A stretch of DNA of 20,762 bases, taken from the NCBI GenBank assembly GCA_964493695.1, contig CAZBPG010000069.1, positions 1 to 20,762 of the forward strand, in the 5' to 3' direction. Under the pieces are notes generated by a model, which worked only from the letters and a program-made list of their open reading frames with translations, had not been told where the DNA came from and searched no databases. How positions within the stretch are numbered: the first letter of the stretch is position 1; each line of letters begins with the position of its first letter. The DNA comes from Bog-950 sp964493695 (lineage in GTDB: Bacteria > Bacteroidota > Bacteroidia > Chitinophagales > LD1). Of the stretch, positions 8,068 through 16,021 are shown one piece after another. The position numbers and the translations under genes were made by a program.

Positions 8068-9294
8068 GTGAAATTCTTTCCAATACCCGGTGAGCATCTT
8101 ACCAATTACCGAATGGTGGCTAAAACCATTTTTGGTTTAGAGGAGTTGTGTGCCGCTGAATTGAAAGCATTAGGAGCAGAAAGCATAGAGATACATAACC
8201 GGGCAGTAAGTTTTACCGGCAACATGGGTGTGATGTATAAAGCAAACTTGCTTTTACGTACTGCTTTGCGCGTATTGATTCAGTATGCCGAGTTTGAAGT
8301 GGAAGACGAACATGAATTATACAATCAGGTAAAAGCTATTGCCTGGGAAAATCTGATTACACCGGAAGATACTATTGCAATTGATACAGTATTGAACACT
8401 GAAGTTTTTACCCACTCACAATACATTTCACAAAAGACAAAAGATGCCATCTGCGACCGGTTCCGTGAAAAGACAGGTGTGCGCCCATCGGTTGAGTTAG
8501 ATAATCCTACTTTGCGTTTGCACCTTCACGTTTCGCGCAACCGGTGTGTCCTGGCATTAGATAGTTCAAACGATTCACTCCACAAAAGAGGCTATCGTGA
8601 AAAGACAAATCTTGCACCAATCAATGAAGTTCTCGCTGCCGGTTTAGTACAACTCACTGAATGGGACAGACGCAGTACTTTTATTGACCCGATGTGCGGT
8701 TCCGGTACAATTTTAATTGAAGCAGCTATGCTGGCCGCCAACATTCCCTCCGGTTATTTCCGCGAACGCTTTGGTTTTATGAACTGGAAACAGGTTCTTC
8801 CTTTTAATGAAGAACTGTGGGCAAAAATTCACACGGCAGCTATCGAAAGAATTTCCACCGAAAACATTTCTCTCTACGGAATCGAACTTTCACCAAACGT
8901 GGCGCGCAAAGCAAAAGAAAATGTAAAGCGCTCGAAGACCGAAGACATGATCAAGATTCGCTGTGCCGATTTTCTAACGAGCGATGCACCGCCTTTAGCT
9001 GGCAACAAACCGGTGCTGCTGATGAACCCACCTTACGGTGAGCGTATGGACCAGGAGGATATCGGTGAACTTTATCATAATGTGGGCGATACATTCAAAA
9101 AGAAGTATGCCGGTTACGATTGCTGGATGATTTCTTCAAATAAGGAAGCGCTGAAGGAAGTAGGTCTTGCTACTTCTAAAAGACTGACCGTATATAACGG
9201 GCAGCTAGAATGTCGCTTCTTTCGCTATAGTATGTATTCGGGAACCAGAGTAAAAGAGAAAATTAAAAAGGCGGACGATACTACTTCTGCTTAA
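8068..9294 (+). CDS. THUMP-domain class I RNA methyltransferase (RlmL N-terminal-like)
   Basis: This SAM-dependent enzyme is expected to make N2-methylguanosine in 23S rRNA or tRNA. A ferredoxin-like/THUMP RNA-binding half (about 15-165) precedes a UPF0020 Rossmann methyltransferase half. The latter has DPMCGSGTILIEAAMLAANI (207-226), GIELSPNVARKAKENV (271-286) and the catalytic LLMNPPYGERM (317-327). The N/DPPY motif led older annotations to call the family N6-adenine DNA methylase, but THUMP marks an RNA substrate. The frame begins with GTG at 8068. An ATG at 8113 would remove 15 residues, but NYRMVAKTIFGLEEL resembles how relatives begin, so the GTG is kept with moderate certainty. Its 3' end overlaps the convergent T9SS gene by 14 bases. 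Confidence 0.9.
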   Translation: MKFFPIPGEHLTNYRMVAKTIFGLEELCAAELKALGAESIEIHNRAVSFTGNMGVMYKANLLLRTALRVLIQYAEFEVEDEHELYNQVKAIAWENLITPEDTIAIDTVLNTEVFTHSQYISQKTKDAICDRFREKTGVRPSVELDNPTLRLHLHVSRNRCVLALDSSNDSLHKRGYREKTNLAPINEVLAAGLVQLTEWDRRSTFIDPMCGSGTILIEAAMLAANIPSGYFRERFGFMNWKQVLPFNEELWAKIHTAAIERISTENISLYGIELSPNVARKAKENVKRSKTEDMIKIRCADFLTSDAPPLAGNKPVLLMNPPYGERMDQEDIGELYHNVGDTFKKKYAGYDCWMISSNKEALKEVGLATSKRLTVYNGQLECRFFRYSMYSGTRVKEKIKKADDTTSA

Positions 9295-11293
9295 TCAACT
9301 TTTGACTATACCGGTGCTGTAAAGTTTCAATTGATACAAGATAAATTCCTTCTGCCCAGTTTTCGGTTTTGATTGATGATGTACTGTTCTGTGTTGTATA
9401 CTGATACACTTCTTGCCCGAGCATATTGAATACCTTTATTGTAACCGGCTGGTTTTCGAAAGACAACAAATCAATGTTTACCAAATCGCTTGCCGGATTT
9501 GGAAACATCCGGAACTCAGATTCCCTTTCATAACTCTTTTCAATACCGGTTGCAGTAGATGTATCAACTGCCCAGGCATACTCAACAGTGGTAGAATCAA
9601 CAACAATTTTTGAGTAATACACCAACTCATTCGTCAATGAATCTATATACCACTTCTCTTCAAACTGCGATTGCTGAACAAGTGCTTCGAAATTATTGAA
9701 ACCCCCATACATGTCGCTGTCGCCCACCATAATCACCCAGGCTTGTCCGTCAACTGTAGGACAGGCAGCAACATTATTGATGGTATCCAAACAGTTTCTT
9801 CTAACTGCCACATAACCGGTTCCCTGTCTTCCAAGCAGCCATGAACTGTCTGTCCGGATTTCATCAAAATCCTGTGCCTTAAAATGCAATGCGACATCTT
9901 TATTGTCAAAATCAGGGCCTATTAAAGCAGGTGTTTCTTCCGGTCGATACATCAATAACGCTACGTTCTTTTGTTGCTTTACCTGAGGCAAATGAATATT
10001 GGCATTATTCTCGTTGCGGTCAGTCCAGTCCTCATGTACCTGACCGGAACCCAGGTAAACAGCGGTAGTGCCAACATTTGCTACGCAAGTGTGCTGCTGA
10101 AAGCCAACTTTACCTTTCCAGAAATCGGGCACTGAGGCCAAGGTAACCGAATGATGTTTAAAAAGATTTATCTGCTGCCCGCATATCACCGAACTTTGAG
10201 ATATGCAACTAAGTGCAGTCGCCAATTCCGGTGCTGACTGTGGTGTAACAATAGATGCAATGGGTTCCAATAACTCAAAGTCAACATGATTCCACATGTT
10301 GGAATCAATAAGCAGTTGAACAGTTTCTGATACCACCTGCGGATGGAAGTAGGCTCCGGAACTCCATTGAAACACTATTTTATCAACCCAGCTCATTCCA
10401 CTGTTAATAATAAAGCCGGTATCCAGTGTATGACCAATGAAGAAGGCAGTATCTAACACCGGTAACCACGAGTTAATAACCGTATCAACCGCTAAGGTTG
10501 AAGAAGAAAGAAAAGGACCGGCTGCCGATGCACCGGTTGGTGCCTGACCCATTCCGGTAAGCAGATAGATTAAATTATTATGGTTTTGGTCGTAGGGGGT
10601 TTCGTATTTGCCGGGATAGTTACGGCCGGCCACCGGAAAATAAACTCCTTTGTTGTTAGTAAACCTCAGCATATCTATAAGCAAACGCTGAGCGGCTTGT
10701 ATAGCCAGATTTTTTATCTGCGCATCCTGTGCAAAATCGGCAATGTTTAAAATACCGCTTAATGAATAAGGTGAGTACACCGAAGAAAAGAACTCGTAAT
10801 AACCATATTGTACTTTCAGTTGCAGGTAGTGTACGAGCCGGTTACGCAAATTGGCGTCAATTGATCTATTATACTTTTCATGCAGCAGCCAATCGCTGCT
10901 CATCCACATAATCATGTGATTTTCGCTCCAATAGTTACGAACCGTATCATAATTATTTATCCAATATGGAACTGAATTGAGAACAGGTAGTATTTTAGAA
11001 TCATAAAGGCCACTGCTAAAATACAGAATGCGAATCAACTCTATAATCACGAAGTCGCTTGTTTCACCGGTGGCTATGCCGTTGAGCTTTGCGTTTAATG
11101 CTACGGTATCAAGCGGTACACCCTTATAGGCCTGCAGAACTAATTTAGATCCCGTAATAGCAGCAAGCGATGAATCTATATAATCTATTCTGCGCTGTTC
11201 ATACAAAGCATTATTGGCTTGAACGGATTGAACAGGTGTGAAGAAAAAAGAAAAGAAAGCCGCTATAAAAAACCGTAAGTAAAATTTTTGCAT
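9281..11293 (-). CDS. Large T9SS-exported protein of unknown function
   Basis: This 670-residue protein has a signal peptide (about 1-26, ending VQSVQA). A helix-rich N-terminal half follows (about 30-370, with NYWSENHMIMWMSSDWLLHE and LVHYLQLKVQYGYYEFFSSV). The beta-rich second half (about 380-590) contains GSGQVHEDWTDRNENNANIHLP and QAWVIMVGDSDMYGGF. A type A sorting domain closes it (591-670: FRMFPNPASDLVNI, VFNMLGQEVY, NWAEGIYLVSI, QKLIKQK). The helical-toroid-then-beta layout and the N-E-N-H motif recall heparinase/alginate-lyase-like polysaccharide lyases, but I do not recognise the family and do not assign a reaction. It should be surface-attached or secreted. It starts 21 bases after the methyltransferase stop on the same strand, and its tail overlaps the RNA methyltransferase gene. 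Confidence 0.85.
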   Translation of the reverse strand: MQKFYLRFFIAAFFSFFFTPVQSVQANNALYEQRRIDYIDSSLAAITGSKLVLQAYKGVPLDTVALNAKLNGIATGETSDFVIIELIRILYFSSGLYDSKILPVLNSVPYWINNYDTVRNYWSENHMIMWMSSDWLLHEKYNRSIDANLRNRLVHYLQLKVQYGYYEFFSSVYSPYSLSGILNIADFAQDAQIKNLAIQAAQRLLIDMLRFTNNKGVYFPVAGRNYPGKYETPYDQNHNNLIYLLTGMGQAPTGASAAGPFLSSSTLAVDTVINSWLPVLDTAFFIGHTLDTGFIINSGMSWVDKIVFQWSSGAYFHPQVVSETVQLLIDSNMWNHVDFELLEPIASIVTPQSAPELATALSCISQSSVICGQQINLFKHHSVTLASVPDFWKGKVGFQQHTCVANVGTTAVYLGSGQVHEDWTDRNENNANIHLPQVKQQKNVALLMYRPEETPALIGPDFDNKDVALHFKAQDFDEIRTDSSWLLGRQGTGYVAVRRNCLDTINNVAACPTVDGQAWVIMVGDSDMYGGFNNFEALVQQSQFEEKWYIDSLTNELVYYSKIVVDSTTVEYAWAVDTSTATGIEKSYERESEFRMFPNPASDLVNIDLLSFENQPVTIKVFNMLGQEVYQYTTQNSTSSIKTENWAEGIYLVSIETLQHRYSQKLIKQK

Positions 11294-11314
11294 ACTCTAA
11301 TCTAACAAACAAAT

Positions 11315-12058
11315 TCACTTTTTCTGAGCCACTACTAACCAATCCCAAGGGCGGGGAGATTTTAACCAGGCGGGAGGACTGGTAAATTCTGTATTCCAGG
11401 TGTACTCCACCTTTTCGGCATTGAGCATCTCGAAACCGTACGCTTTAAGCAGGAACTGGAGTTCTTCTTTAAGATAGTGTTTGGTGTAAGTGCCATCGAG
11501 TTGTATTAAACCGTCAAAAACATTTTTGCTGTTGGCGTTGTTTTCGGTTCGGGCGGGGTCAAATTTTCCCGTAGCTTCATTCCAGTGGTTAAAAATATAC
11601 TGACTGAACACCGCTGACTCCAATGCAGGAACAACCAGCACCAAATGCCCTCCCTTTTTTACCACTGAGGCAATATTCCTAAAACAGGCATGACGTGCTT
11701 TTGCATCGGGTGTAAGGATAGCATTTATGCTGATGGCTACATGGCAGGGCGGAACTCCTTTTTTTGTTTTAGAGAAATCTGTACGTATGTATTGGATATT
11801 ACGGAACTTTTGATGGTTCTCCTTAGCCTTATTCAAATAGCCGCTTGAAATATCAACGGCATAAACTTTTTTGAAGGAGGTGGCAAGCAAGGGCAGCCAG
11901 CGACCTACAGCACAACCCACATCCACCACCGTTTTACCAGGAGCTGCCAACTGGCGGATAGCGTTTACAATACCACTGTTGCTATCGTTTCCGAGCACAT
12001 CGAAGATTAGCTGTCCGTATTGTTTGGCGGCTGCCTGTTCCCAATATTTCCTATCCAT
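11315..12058 (-). CDS. Class I SAM-dependent methyltransferase
   Basis: This is a 247-residue cytoplasmic methyltransferase of the Methyltransf_11/25 type. Motif I is VVDVGCAVGRWLPLL (44-58), the acidic end of strand 2 is VYAVDISSGYLNKAKENH (65-82), and motif II-III regions follow (YIRTDFSKTKKG, then AISINAILTPDAKAR). The C-terminal part (LLKAYGFEMLNAEKVEYTWNTEF) ends in PWDWLVVAQKK, the usual last strands of the fold. The substrate cannot be told. Aryl-polyene clusters often carry a methyltransferase for the head group, so a link to the operon 0.7 kb upstream is possible. The intervening pseudogene and weak linkage keep this speculative. It lies 21 bases upstream of the T9SS gene and may be cotranscribed with it. 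Confidence 0.85.
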   Translation of the reverse strand: MDRKYWEQAAAKQYGQLIFDVLGNDSNSGIVNAIRQLAAPGKTVVDVGCAVGRWLPLLATSFKKVYAVDISSGYLNKAKENHQKFRNIQYIRTDFSKTKKGVPPCHVAISINAILTPDAKARHACFRNIASVVKKGGHLVLVVPALESAVFSQYIFNHWNEATGKFDPARTENNANSKNVFDGLIQLDGTYTKHYLKEELQFLLKAYGFEMLNAEKVEYTWNTEFTSPPAWLKSPRPWDWLVVAQKK

Positions 12059-12175
12059 AACTTGTCGCTTGGTTTAGTGCAATAAAGTTTGAATTGTGAT
12101 ACTGTACGGAATCTTTTTTCAACAGAGTTTAGAAAATCAAGCCCGAGGAAGTTCGTTTTAAAGACAAAGCCGAAT

Positions 12176-12629
12176 TCATTTTTCCCTCTCCATCAGTTTT
12201 TGAATGGCTTTATCCATTCTGCGCAGGTGGGTATCTTCTTTCTTTGCATCATTTATCCAGAACATCCATTCTTTATGGTGCGTATAGCTCATTTTGGCAA
12301 ATTAGTCTTCCAGTTTATTTTTCTTCAACAGTTTTTCGAAATCATTCGGAATTTCCACTTTCCTTTCTTCCCTATCCTCTTTCAGCCGGACCTTTACTTT
12401 ATCACCGGACCCCTTCTTTATTTTTTCGCGAATTGTTTTAGCACAATAATAATGTGATAGGGAGTGGCGTATTAAAGTAATGTGCCACGGTACAGTTCTC
12501 CATCAATAGTGCATTGAATTGGCGTACACGTGCTTTGCCAAATTCCTCTTTAGCATCGTAAGGGAAAGGAATAAAAACACCTCCTCCACCGGCATTTTCA
12601 AGAACAGCTGTAAAGCGATACTCTTTCAT
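12176..12629 (-). pseudogene. Broken YdeI/OmdA-family gene (DUF1905 plus OmdA)
   Basis: Reading the minus strand in three frames rebuilds one protein of about 150 residues. From ATG at 12629 comes MKEYRFTAVLENAG then FPYDAKEEFGKARV (DUF1905). After a frameshift near 12515 comes IDGELYRGTLL, a TAA at 12472-12474, then YATPYHIIIVLK. After a second shift near 12432 comes IREKIKKGSGDKVKVRL then KVEIPNDFEKLLKKN. A TAA at 12302-12304 precedes MSYTHHKEWMFWINDAKKED and LRRMDKAIQKLMEREK (OmdA, 'bacteriocin-protection' family), ending at TGA 12176-12178. Two frameshifts and two in-frame stops make it clearly non-functional, yet the order of motifs is intact, so decay is recent. Relatives are small cytoplasmic proteins of poorly known role. 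The 63-residue and antisense open frames here are its shadows. Confidence 0.85.
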
Positions 12630-12646
12630 GATGTAAAAAAATGATT

Positions 12647-12660
12647 AATCAAATTTGATT
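12647..12660. promoter_or_regulatory. 14-base perfect palindrome upstream of the pseudogene
   Basis: AATCAAATTTGATT is a perfect palindrome 18 bases upstream of the start codon of the broken YdeI/OmdA gene. It could have been an operator or part of its promoter. AT-rich palindromes also arise by chance. Confidence 0.25.
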
Positions 12661-12735
12661 TGAACTTTTTACCTTTCAGGGATAACATCAATTACCTCTG
12701 CACTATGTACGTTGATAAAGAAAGTTTCCGCTTAG

Positions 12736-14007
12736 TCAGCTCTCTCGCATCTCGCTTTCTTCCAAATCTTTCAACTTCTTCCCTACATTAATAAGGCGTA
12801 CCATGCGGGCAAGATAAGTGCTGTGATATTTTACGTAAGGGTTATCTGTATCCCAAACATAACCGGCAAGTACCGAACATATTTGCCGTATAACTTCTTC
12901 GTTTCGCTCTTCTGCAAAAAATATCTTCTGTAAAGTGCCTTCATACCACGCCATTACGTATGAGCGGAAAGTATCTACCCCCTGCATCATTACATTTGTG
13001 TATTCCTTCTGCCAGTCCACTGTTTCGCCCTTCAACTGACGCACAACCAACTTGCTGGCAATTTGTGAAGATGTAGTAGCGAGCGTAACCCCCGATGAAA
13101 AAACCGGATCGAGGAACTCCGTTACATTACCGGTCAGTACGAAGCCATCGCCAAAGAACCGGTCGGTGCTTACAGACCACGCCTGTAACACGCGGGGCTC
13201 GAAAAGAAATTCACAATCTTTAAAGCGAGGTGCTATGCTCCAGTCGCTGGCGATAATATCGCGTAATTGTTGCTCGGGGCTTCCTTTAAACGGTTTAAAG
13301 AAATCCGGTTCGCTTACAAAGCCACAACTGGTAATACCATTGCTGAAAGGGATACACCATGCCCATACTCCGGGTTTGTGGTCAACTATCAAAATCCTGT
13401 TGGGTTCTACGTAATCCATTCTGCGCGTATCGCGTATGTGTGTAAACAAAGTTTTGCGCGGAGGAAGATTAGAGGGTTTATCCAATTTAAACAAGCGAGG
13501 TATCACCCGGCCGTAACCGGAACCATCTACAATAAAACTGGCTTCCACATTTTTTCCCTTTCCGTTCTTGTCAACTACAGTAGTTACTGAATTTGTGCCT
13601 TCAAATTTTATACTGGTAACGGTAGTTTCAAACTCTACCTCCACTCCCATCCGCTGTACCTCGGTAGCCAGAACATTATCGAAATGTGCGCGTGGCACCT
13701 GCCAGGTCCAGCTCCAGCCTTTGGTAAACTGGTCACTAAAATTAAAATCCATGATTCCGTTTTCCCCGTGTGTAAACTTAGCCCCAAATTTTTCCTGGTA
13801 CCCCTGTGCTTTGAGTACAGGAAGAAACCCGGCATCATCCAGCGCTTCCATACAACGCGGCAGTAAACTTTCGCCAATTACAAAACGGGGAAACTTTTCC
13901 TTCTCTACAATTTTAACTTTGAACCCCGCCTGATTGATAATAGAAGCAGCCACCGTTCCTGATGGACCGGCACCTATGACTAATACGTCAACTTTTTCTG
14001 TGCTCAT
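12736..14007 (-). CDS. Flavin-dependent halogenase-like oxidoreductase of the polyene-type operon
   Basis: This 423-residue FAD-dependent enzyme has an N-terminal dinucleotide fold (DVLVIGAGPSGTVAAS, G12-x-G14-x-x-G17) and GESLLP (45-50). VWAWCIPF at 214-221 matches the WxWxIP motif of flavin-dependent halogenases. K73 in QEKFGAKF aligns by eye with the active-site lysine of PrnA/RebH (FKAAIKF-like segment). SGYGRVIPRLF and FVLTGNVTEFLDPVFSSGV (second FAD motif) follow. It would need a flavin reductase from elsewhere. In flexirubin-type clusters such proteins are thought to chlorinate the aryl head. It could instead be a monooxygenase or a geranylgeranyl-reductase-like saturase. It is the last gene of the operon, 12 bases after the second ketosynthase. 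Confidence 0.88.
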   Translation of the reverse strand: MSTEKVDVLVIGAGPSGTVAASIINQAGFKVKIVEKEKFPRFVIGESLLPRCMEALDDAGFLPVLKAQGYQEKFGAKFTHGENGIMDFNFSDQFTKGWSWTWQVPRAHFDNVLATEVQRMGVEVEFETTVTSIKFEGTNSVTTVVDKNGKGKNVEASFIVDGSGYGRVIPRLFKLDKPSNLPPRKTLFTHIRDTRRMDYVEPNRILIVDHKPGVWAWCIPFSNGITSCGFVSEPDFFKPFKGSPEQQLRDIIASDWSIAPRFKDCEFLFEPRVLQAWSVSTDRFFGDGFVLTGNVTEFLDPVFSSGVTLATTSSQIASKLVVRQLKGETVDWQKEYTNVMMQGVDTFRSYVMAWYEGTLQKIFFAEERNEEVIRQICSVLAGYVWDTDNPYVKYHSTYLARMVRLINVGKKLKDLEESEMRES

Positions 14008-14019
14008 TTTACAAATGAT

Positions 14020-15138
14020 TTACGTGTGCGAATATATAATGGCAGCATTACAGCCTCCAAATCCTGAGGCCGTTTTTAATGCATGGTTTCTGTTCGATTT
14101 TATCAATTCCTGACTAACGTTGATCTCTTCCGAAACACCGGATGTTTCAAAATTTTTGCTCGGTAACACAATACTTCCCAACAAGGAATGACAGGTGATT
14201 ACAGATTCCAGAACTCCTGCAGCGCCCAACGTGTGCCCAAAATGTCCTTTCAGACTATGCAATGGGACATCTGAAAAAGATGAACAACTAAATGCTTTAG
14301 CTTCCATTTCATCGTTAAACAAAGTAGCCGTGCCATGAGCAGAAATAAAAGACAAATCAGTTGCTGAAACTTTGCTTTCATGCATTGCGGAGTTTACAGC
14401 ATACGCCAACTCCATACCGGTGCGCGAAGGACCGGAGATATGATTTGCATCGTTAGTGCTGGCACCTCCGCTTATCAAAATATTTTTTGAAAGTGATTTA
14501 TCGGTAGTCAATATCATGGTAGCAGCACATTCACCAAGGTTAATTCCGTCACGATGCTTATCGAATGGCTTACAAGGCTTTTTGCTCATGGCATTGAGCG
14601 ATTGAAACCCGCTGATAACAAACCTCGAAAGAACATCAGCACCGGTGATAACAGCGTGCTTGTATTTGCCTGATTCCAGTAGACGTTTTGCGATGATGAC
14701 AGACAGCACTCCTGAGATACAGGCATTGGAAACAACCAGCGGTTTATTCTCAGAACCGAAATGTTCTGTAATAAGTTCAGCTGTATTGAAAAGAGAAACA
14801 CGGCTCTGTATTTCTTCATTCACTTCCTTTCCTTCAATCAATTCAATGTTTCCTTTGGTGGTTGAAAGAATAAAAAGTGTATCTGGAGAAGAGAATGTAA
14901 CAGCCGTTTGTAAAAGGGCATCTTCTATGGAAGCAATACATATTTTTTCGAAACGCGTAAATTTATCACCAGCTGCTAAATTTTCGAACATGGCAGCATA
15001 AAACGGTTCCGGAGAAAGATTGGCATCGGAGATTTGACGAATAGCCGAAAAGCCATCCTTTACCTTTCCGAAATTACCTTTGGTGGAAATTCCGAGCGGT
15101 GAAGTAATATTATCGCCTGCTAAGTAAACCGGCACCAT
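14020..15138 (-). CDS. Beta-ketoacyl-ACP synthase (second ketosynthase of the operon)
   Basis: This condensing enzyme has 372 residues from the ATG at 15138. The frame continues upstream to 15192, but that part lies inside the thioesterase gene. The thiolase-fold Cys-His-His triad is complete: VSNACISG (C140), ISAHGTATLFNDEMEA (H268) and LKGHFGHTLGAAG (H302), plus K297. It is shorter than FabF and diverged, as for the partner ketosynthase in aryl-polyene/flexirubin clusters, but because C140 is present it is not a dead chain-length factor by this test. It probably elongates the ACP-bound chain with or after the first ketosynthase. The ATG overlaps the thioesterase stop (TAATG), suggesting coupled translation. 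Confidence 0.9.
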   Translation of the reverse strand: MVPVYLAGDNITSPLGISTKGNFGKVKDGFSAIRQISDANLSPEPFYAAMFENLAAGDKFTRFEKICIASIEDALLQTAVTFSSPDTLFILSTTKGNIELIEGKEVNEEIQSRVSLFNTAELITEHFGSENKPLVVSNACISGVLSVIIAKRLLESGKYKHAVITGADVLSRFVISGFQSLNAMSKKPCKPFDKHRDGINLGECAATMILTTDKSLSKNILISGGASTNDANHISGPSRTGMELAYAVNSAMHESKVSATDLSFISAHGTATLFNDEMEAKAFSCSSFSDVPLHSLKGHFGHTLGAAGVLESVITCHSLLGSIVLPSKNFETSGVSEEINVSQELIKSNRNHALKTASGFGGCNAAIIYSHT

Positions 15139-15572
15139 TATAATCCGTTTTTCTTTTTCCAGTCCGCAAATACATCCGGAACCACCAGGCATAGCTCCAT
15201 GGCTTTCCCCGAAACAAAAACCTGTGTAGTAGTTCCCTTACAGATAAGTTCACCGGTCTTTTCATTCCTAATATTGTAATCGAAAATGACTTTTGCCGCC
15301 TGTGTATTTCTTAAAGTAGTTTCCACCAGTGCTATATCTTTATATTGAAGTGTCCTTTTAAAGTCAGTAGAAAGGTGAACGATGGGCGTAGCAAAACCAT
15401 TGTGATACATTTCCATGTAATCAAGTTTATACTTCTTGCCAAAGGCTTCTCTGCCCTCCTGAAAGTAATTTACATAATTGCCGTGCCACACAATTCCAAG
15501 GGGGTCGCACTCATTAAAGCGGACTTCAATGCGTGCAGTAGCAGATAAAGACAAATCTTGCTTATGGCTCAT
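15138..15572 (-). CDS. Acyl-CoA/acyl-ACP thioesterase, 4HBT hotdog family
   Basis: This 144-residue hotdog-fold protein has the 4-hydroxybenzoyl-CoA thioesterase/YbgC signature VRFNECDPLGIVWHGNYVNY (17-36). D23 is in the place of the catalytic aspartate, and YFQEGREAFGKKY follows. The later strands (AKVIFDYNIRNEKTGELICKGTTTQVFV) complete the fold. It most likely releases or proofreads the product chain, comparable in role to ApeK-type thioesterases of aryl-polyene clusters. Its ATG overlaps the dehydratase stop by four bases (ATGA) and its stop overlaps the next ATG, so it sits in the middle of a translationally coupled run. Confidence 0.88.
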   Translation of the reverse strand: MSHKQDLSLSATARIEVRFNECDPLGIVWHGNYVNYFQEGREAFGKKYKLDYMEMYHNGFATPIVHLSTDFKRTLQYKDIALVETTLRNTQAAKVIFDYNIRNEKTGELICKGTTTQVFVSGKAMELCLVVPDVFADWKKKNGL

Positions 15573-16021
15573 GCAGGTTGCTTTGCTGTTTTAGTTTCCG
15601 GTTCCACAAATATTTTCATTTTGCAGGAAGCAATTACTTCTCCGTTCATTCGAATCTCACCGGTTATCAGGCTTACATCGAAAATGCGATGAACAATGTT
15701 GATTTCCGTTTGTATTTCATCACCTGCAACCGGTAAGCGTGTAAAAACAAAGTCCCGTACATCGCCAATAAAGCCAATGGGAATTTTCTTTCCTGCCAAT
15801 TTGCACTCGTAGCCCATTTTAACTGCAGCGGTTTGTGCAATGTTTTCCATTAACCCGGCAGTTGTGAGCTTCCCTTTGTGGCAAAGCACATGACTGTCGT
15901 AAATCATGAAGGTGGTTACCGAATGATTATCGCTGACCGTCTGTAACGAACTGATTAAAACAAAAGGTGGCTTCTGTGGTATCAGGTCAATCAGTTTCTG
16001 CCCGGTAATAGGTAATTTCAT
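15569..16021 (-). CDS. 3-hydroxyacyl-ACP dehydratase-like hotdog protein (ApeP/FabZ type)
   Basis: This 150-residue hotdog protein is likely to dehydrate 3-hydroxyacyl-ACP to the enoyl (polyene) form. The N terminus LIDLIPQKPPFVLISSL matches the LPHRxPFLLxD opening of FabZ-like proteins, with Gln in the usual His place. The segment SHVLCHKGKLTTAGLMENIAQTAAVKMGY has H48 and E59 positioned like the catalytic His and Glu of FabZ, and resembles the ApeP subgroup of aryl-polyene clusters. The C-terminal strand ASCKMKIFVEP closes the fold. It begins right after the acyltransferase stop (TAAATG) and overlaps the thioesterase start by four bases. Confidence 0.83.
   Translation of the reverse strand: MKLPITGQKLIDLIPQKPPFVLISSLQTVSDNHSVTTFMIYDSHVLCHKGKLTTAGLMENIAQTAAVKMGYECKLAGKKIPIGFIGDVRDFVFTRLPVAGDEIQTEINIVHRIFDVSLITGEIRMNGEVIASCKMKIFVEPETKTAKQPA

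Noticed and set aside
8068..9294. DNA adenine methyltransferase that could explain ACCGGT
   Set aside because: The THUMP RNA-binding half and NPPYGERM motif mark an rRNA/tRNA guanine-N2 methyltransferase, not a DNA modifier.
12089..12457. Plus-strand open frame of 122 codons
   Set aside because: It is antisense to the YdeI/OmdA pseudogene, whose motif order on the minus strand explains the sequence far better.
14020..15138. Second ketosynthase as an inactive chain-length factor
   Set aside because: The active-site Cys (C140) and both His residues (H268, H302) are present, so it is expected to be catalytic.
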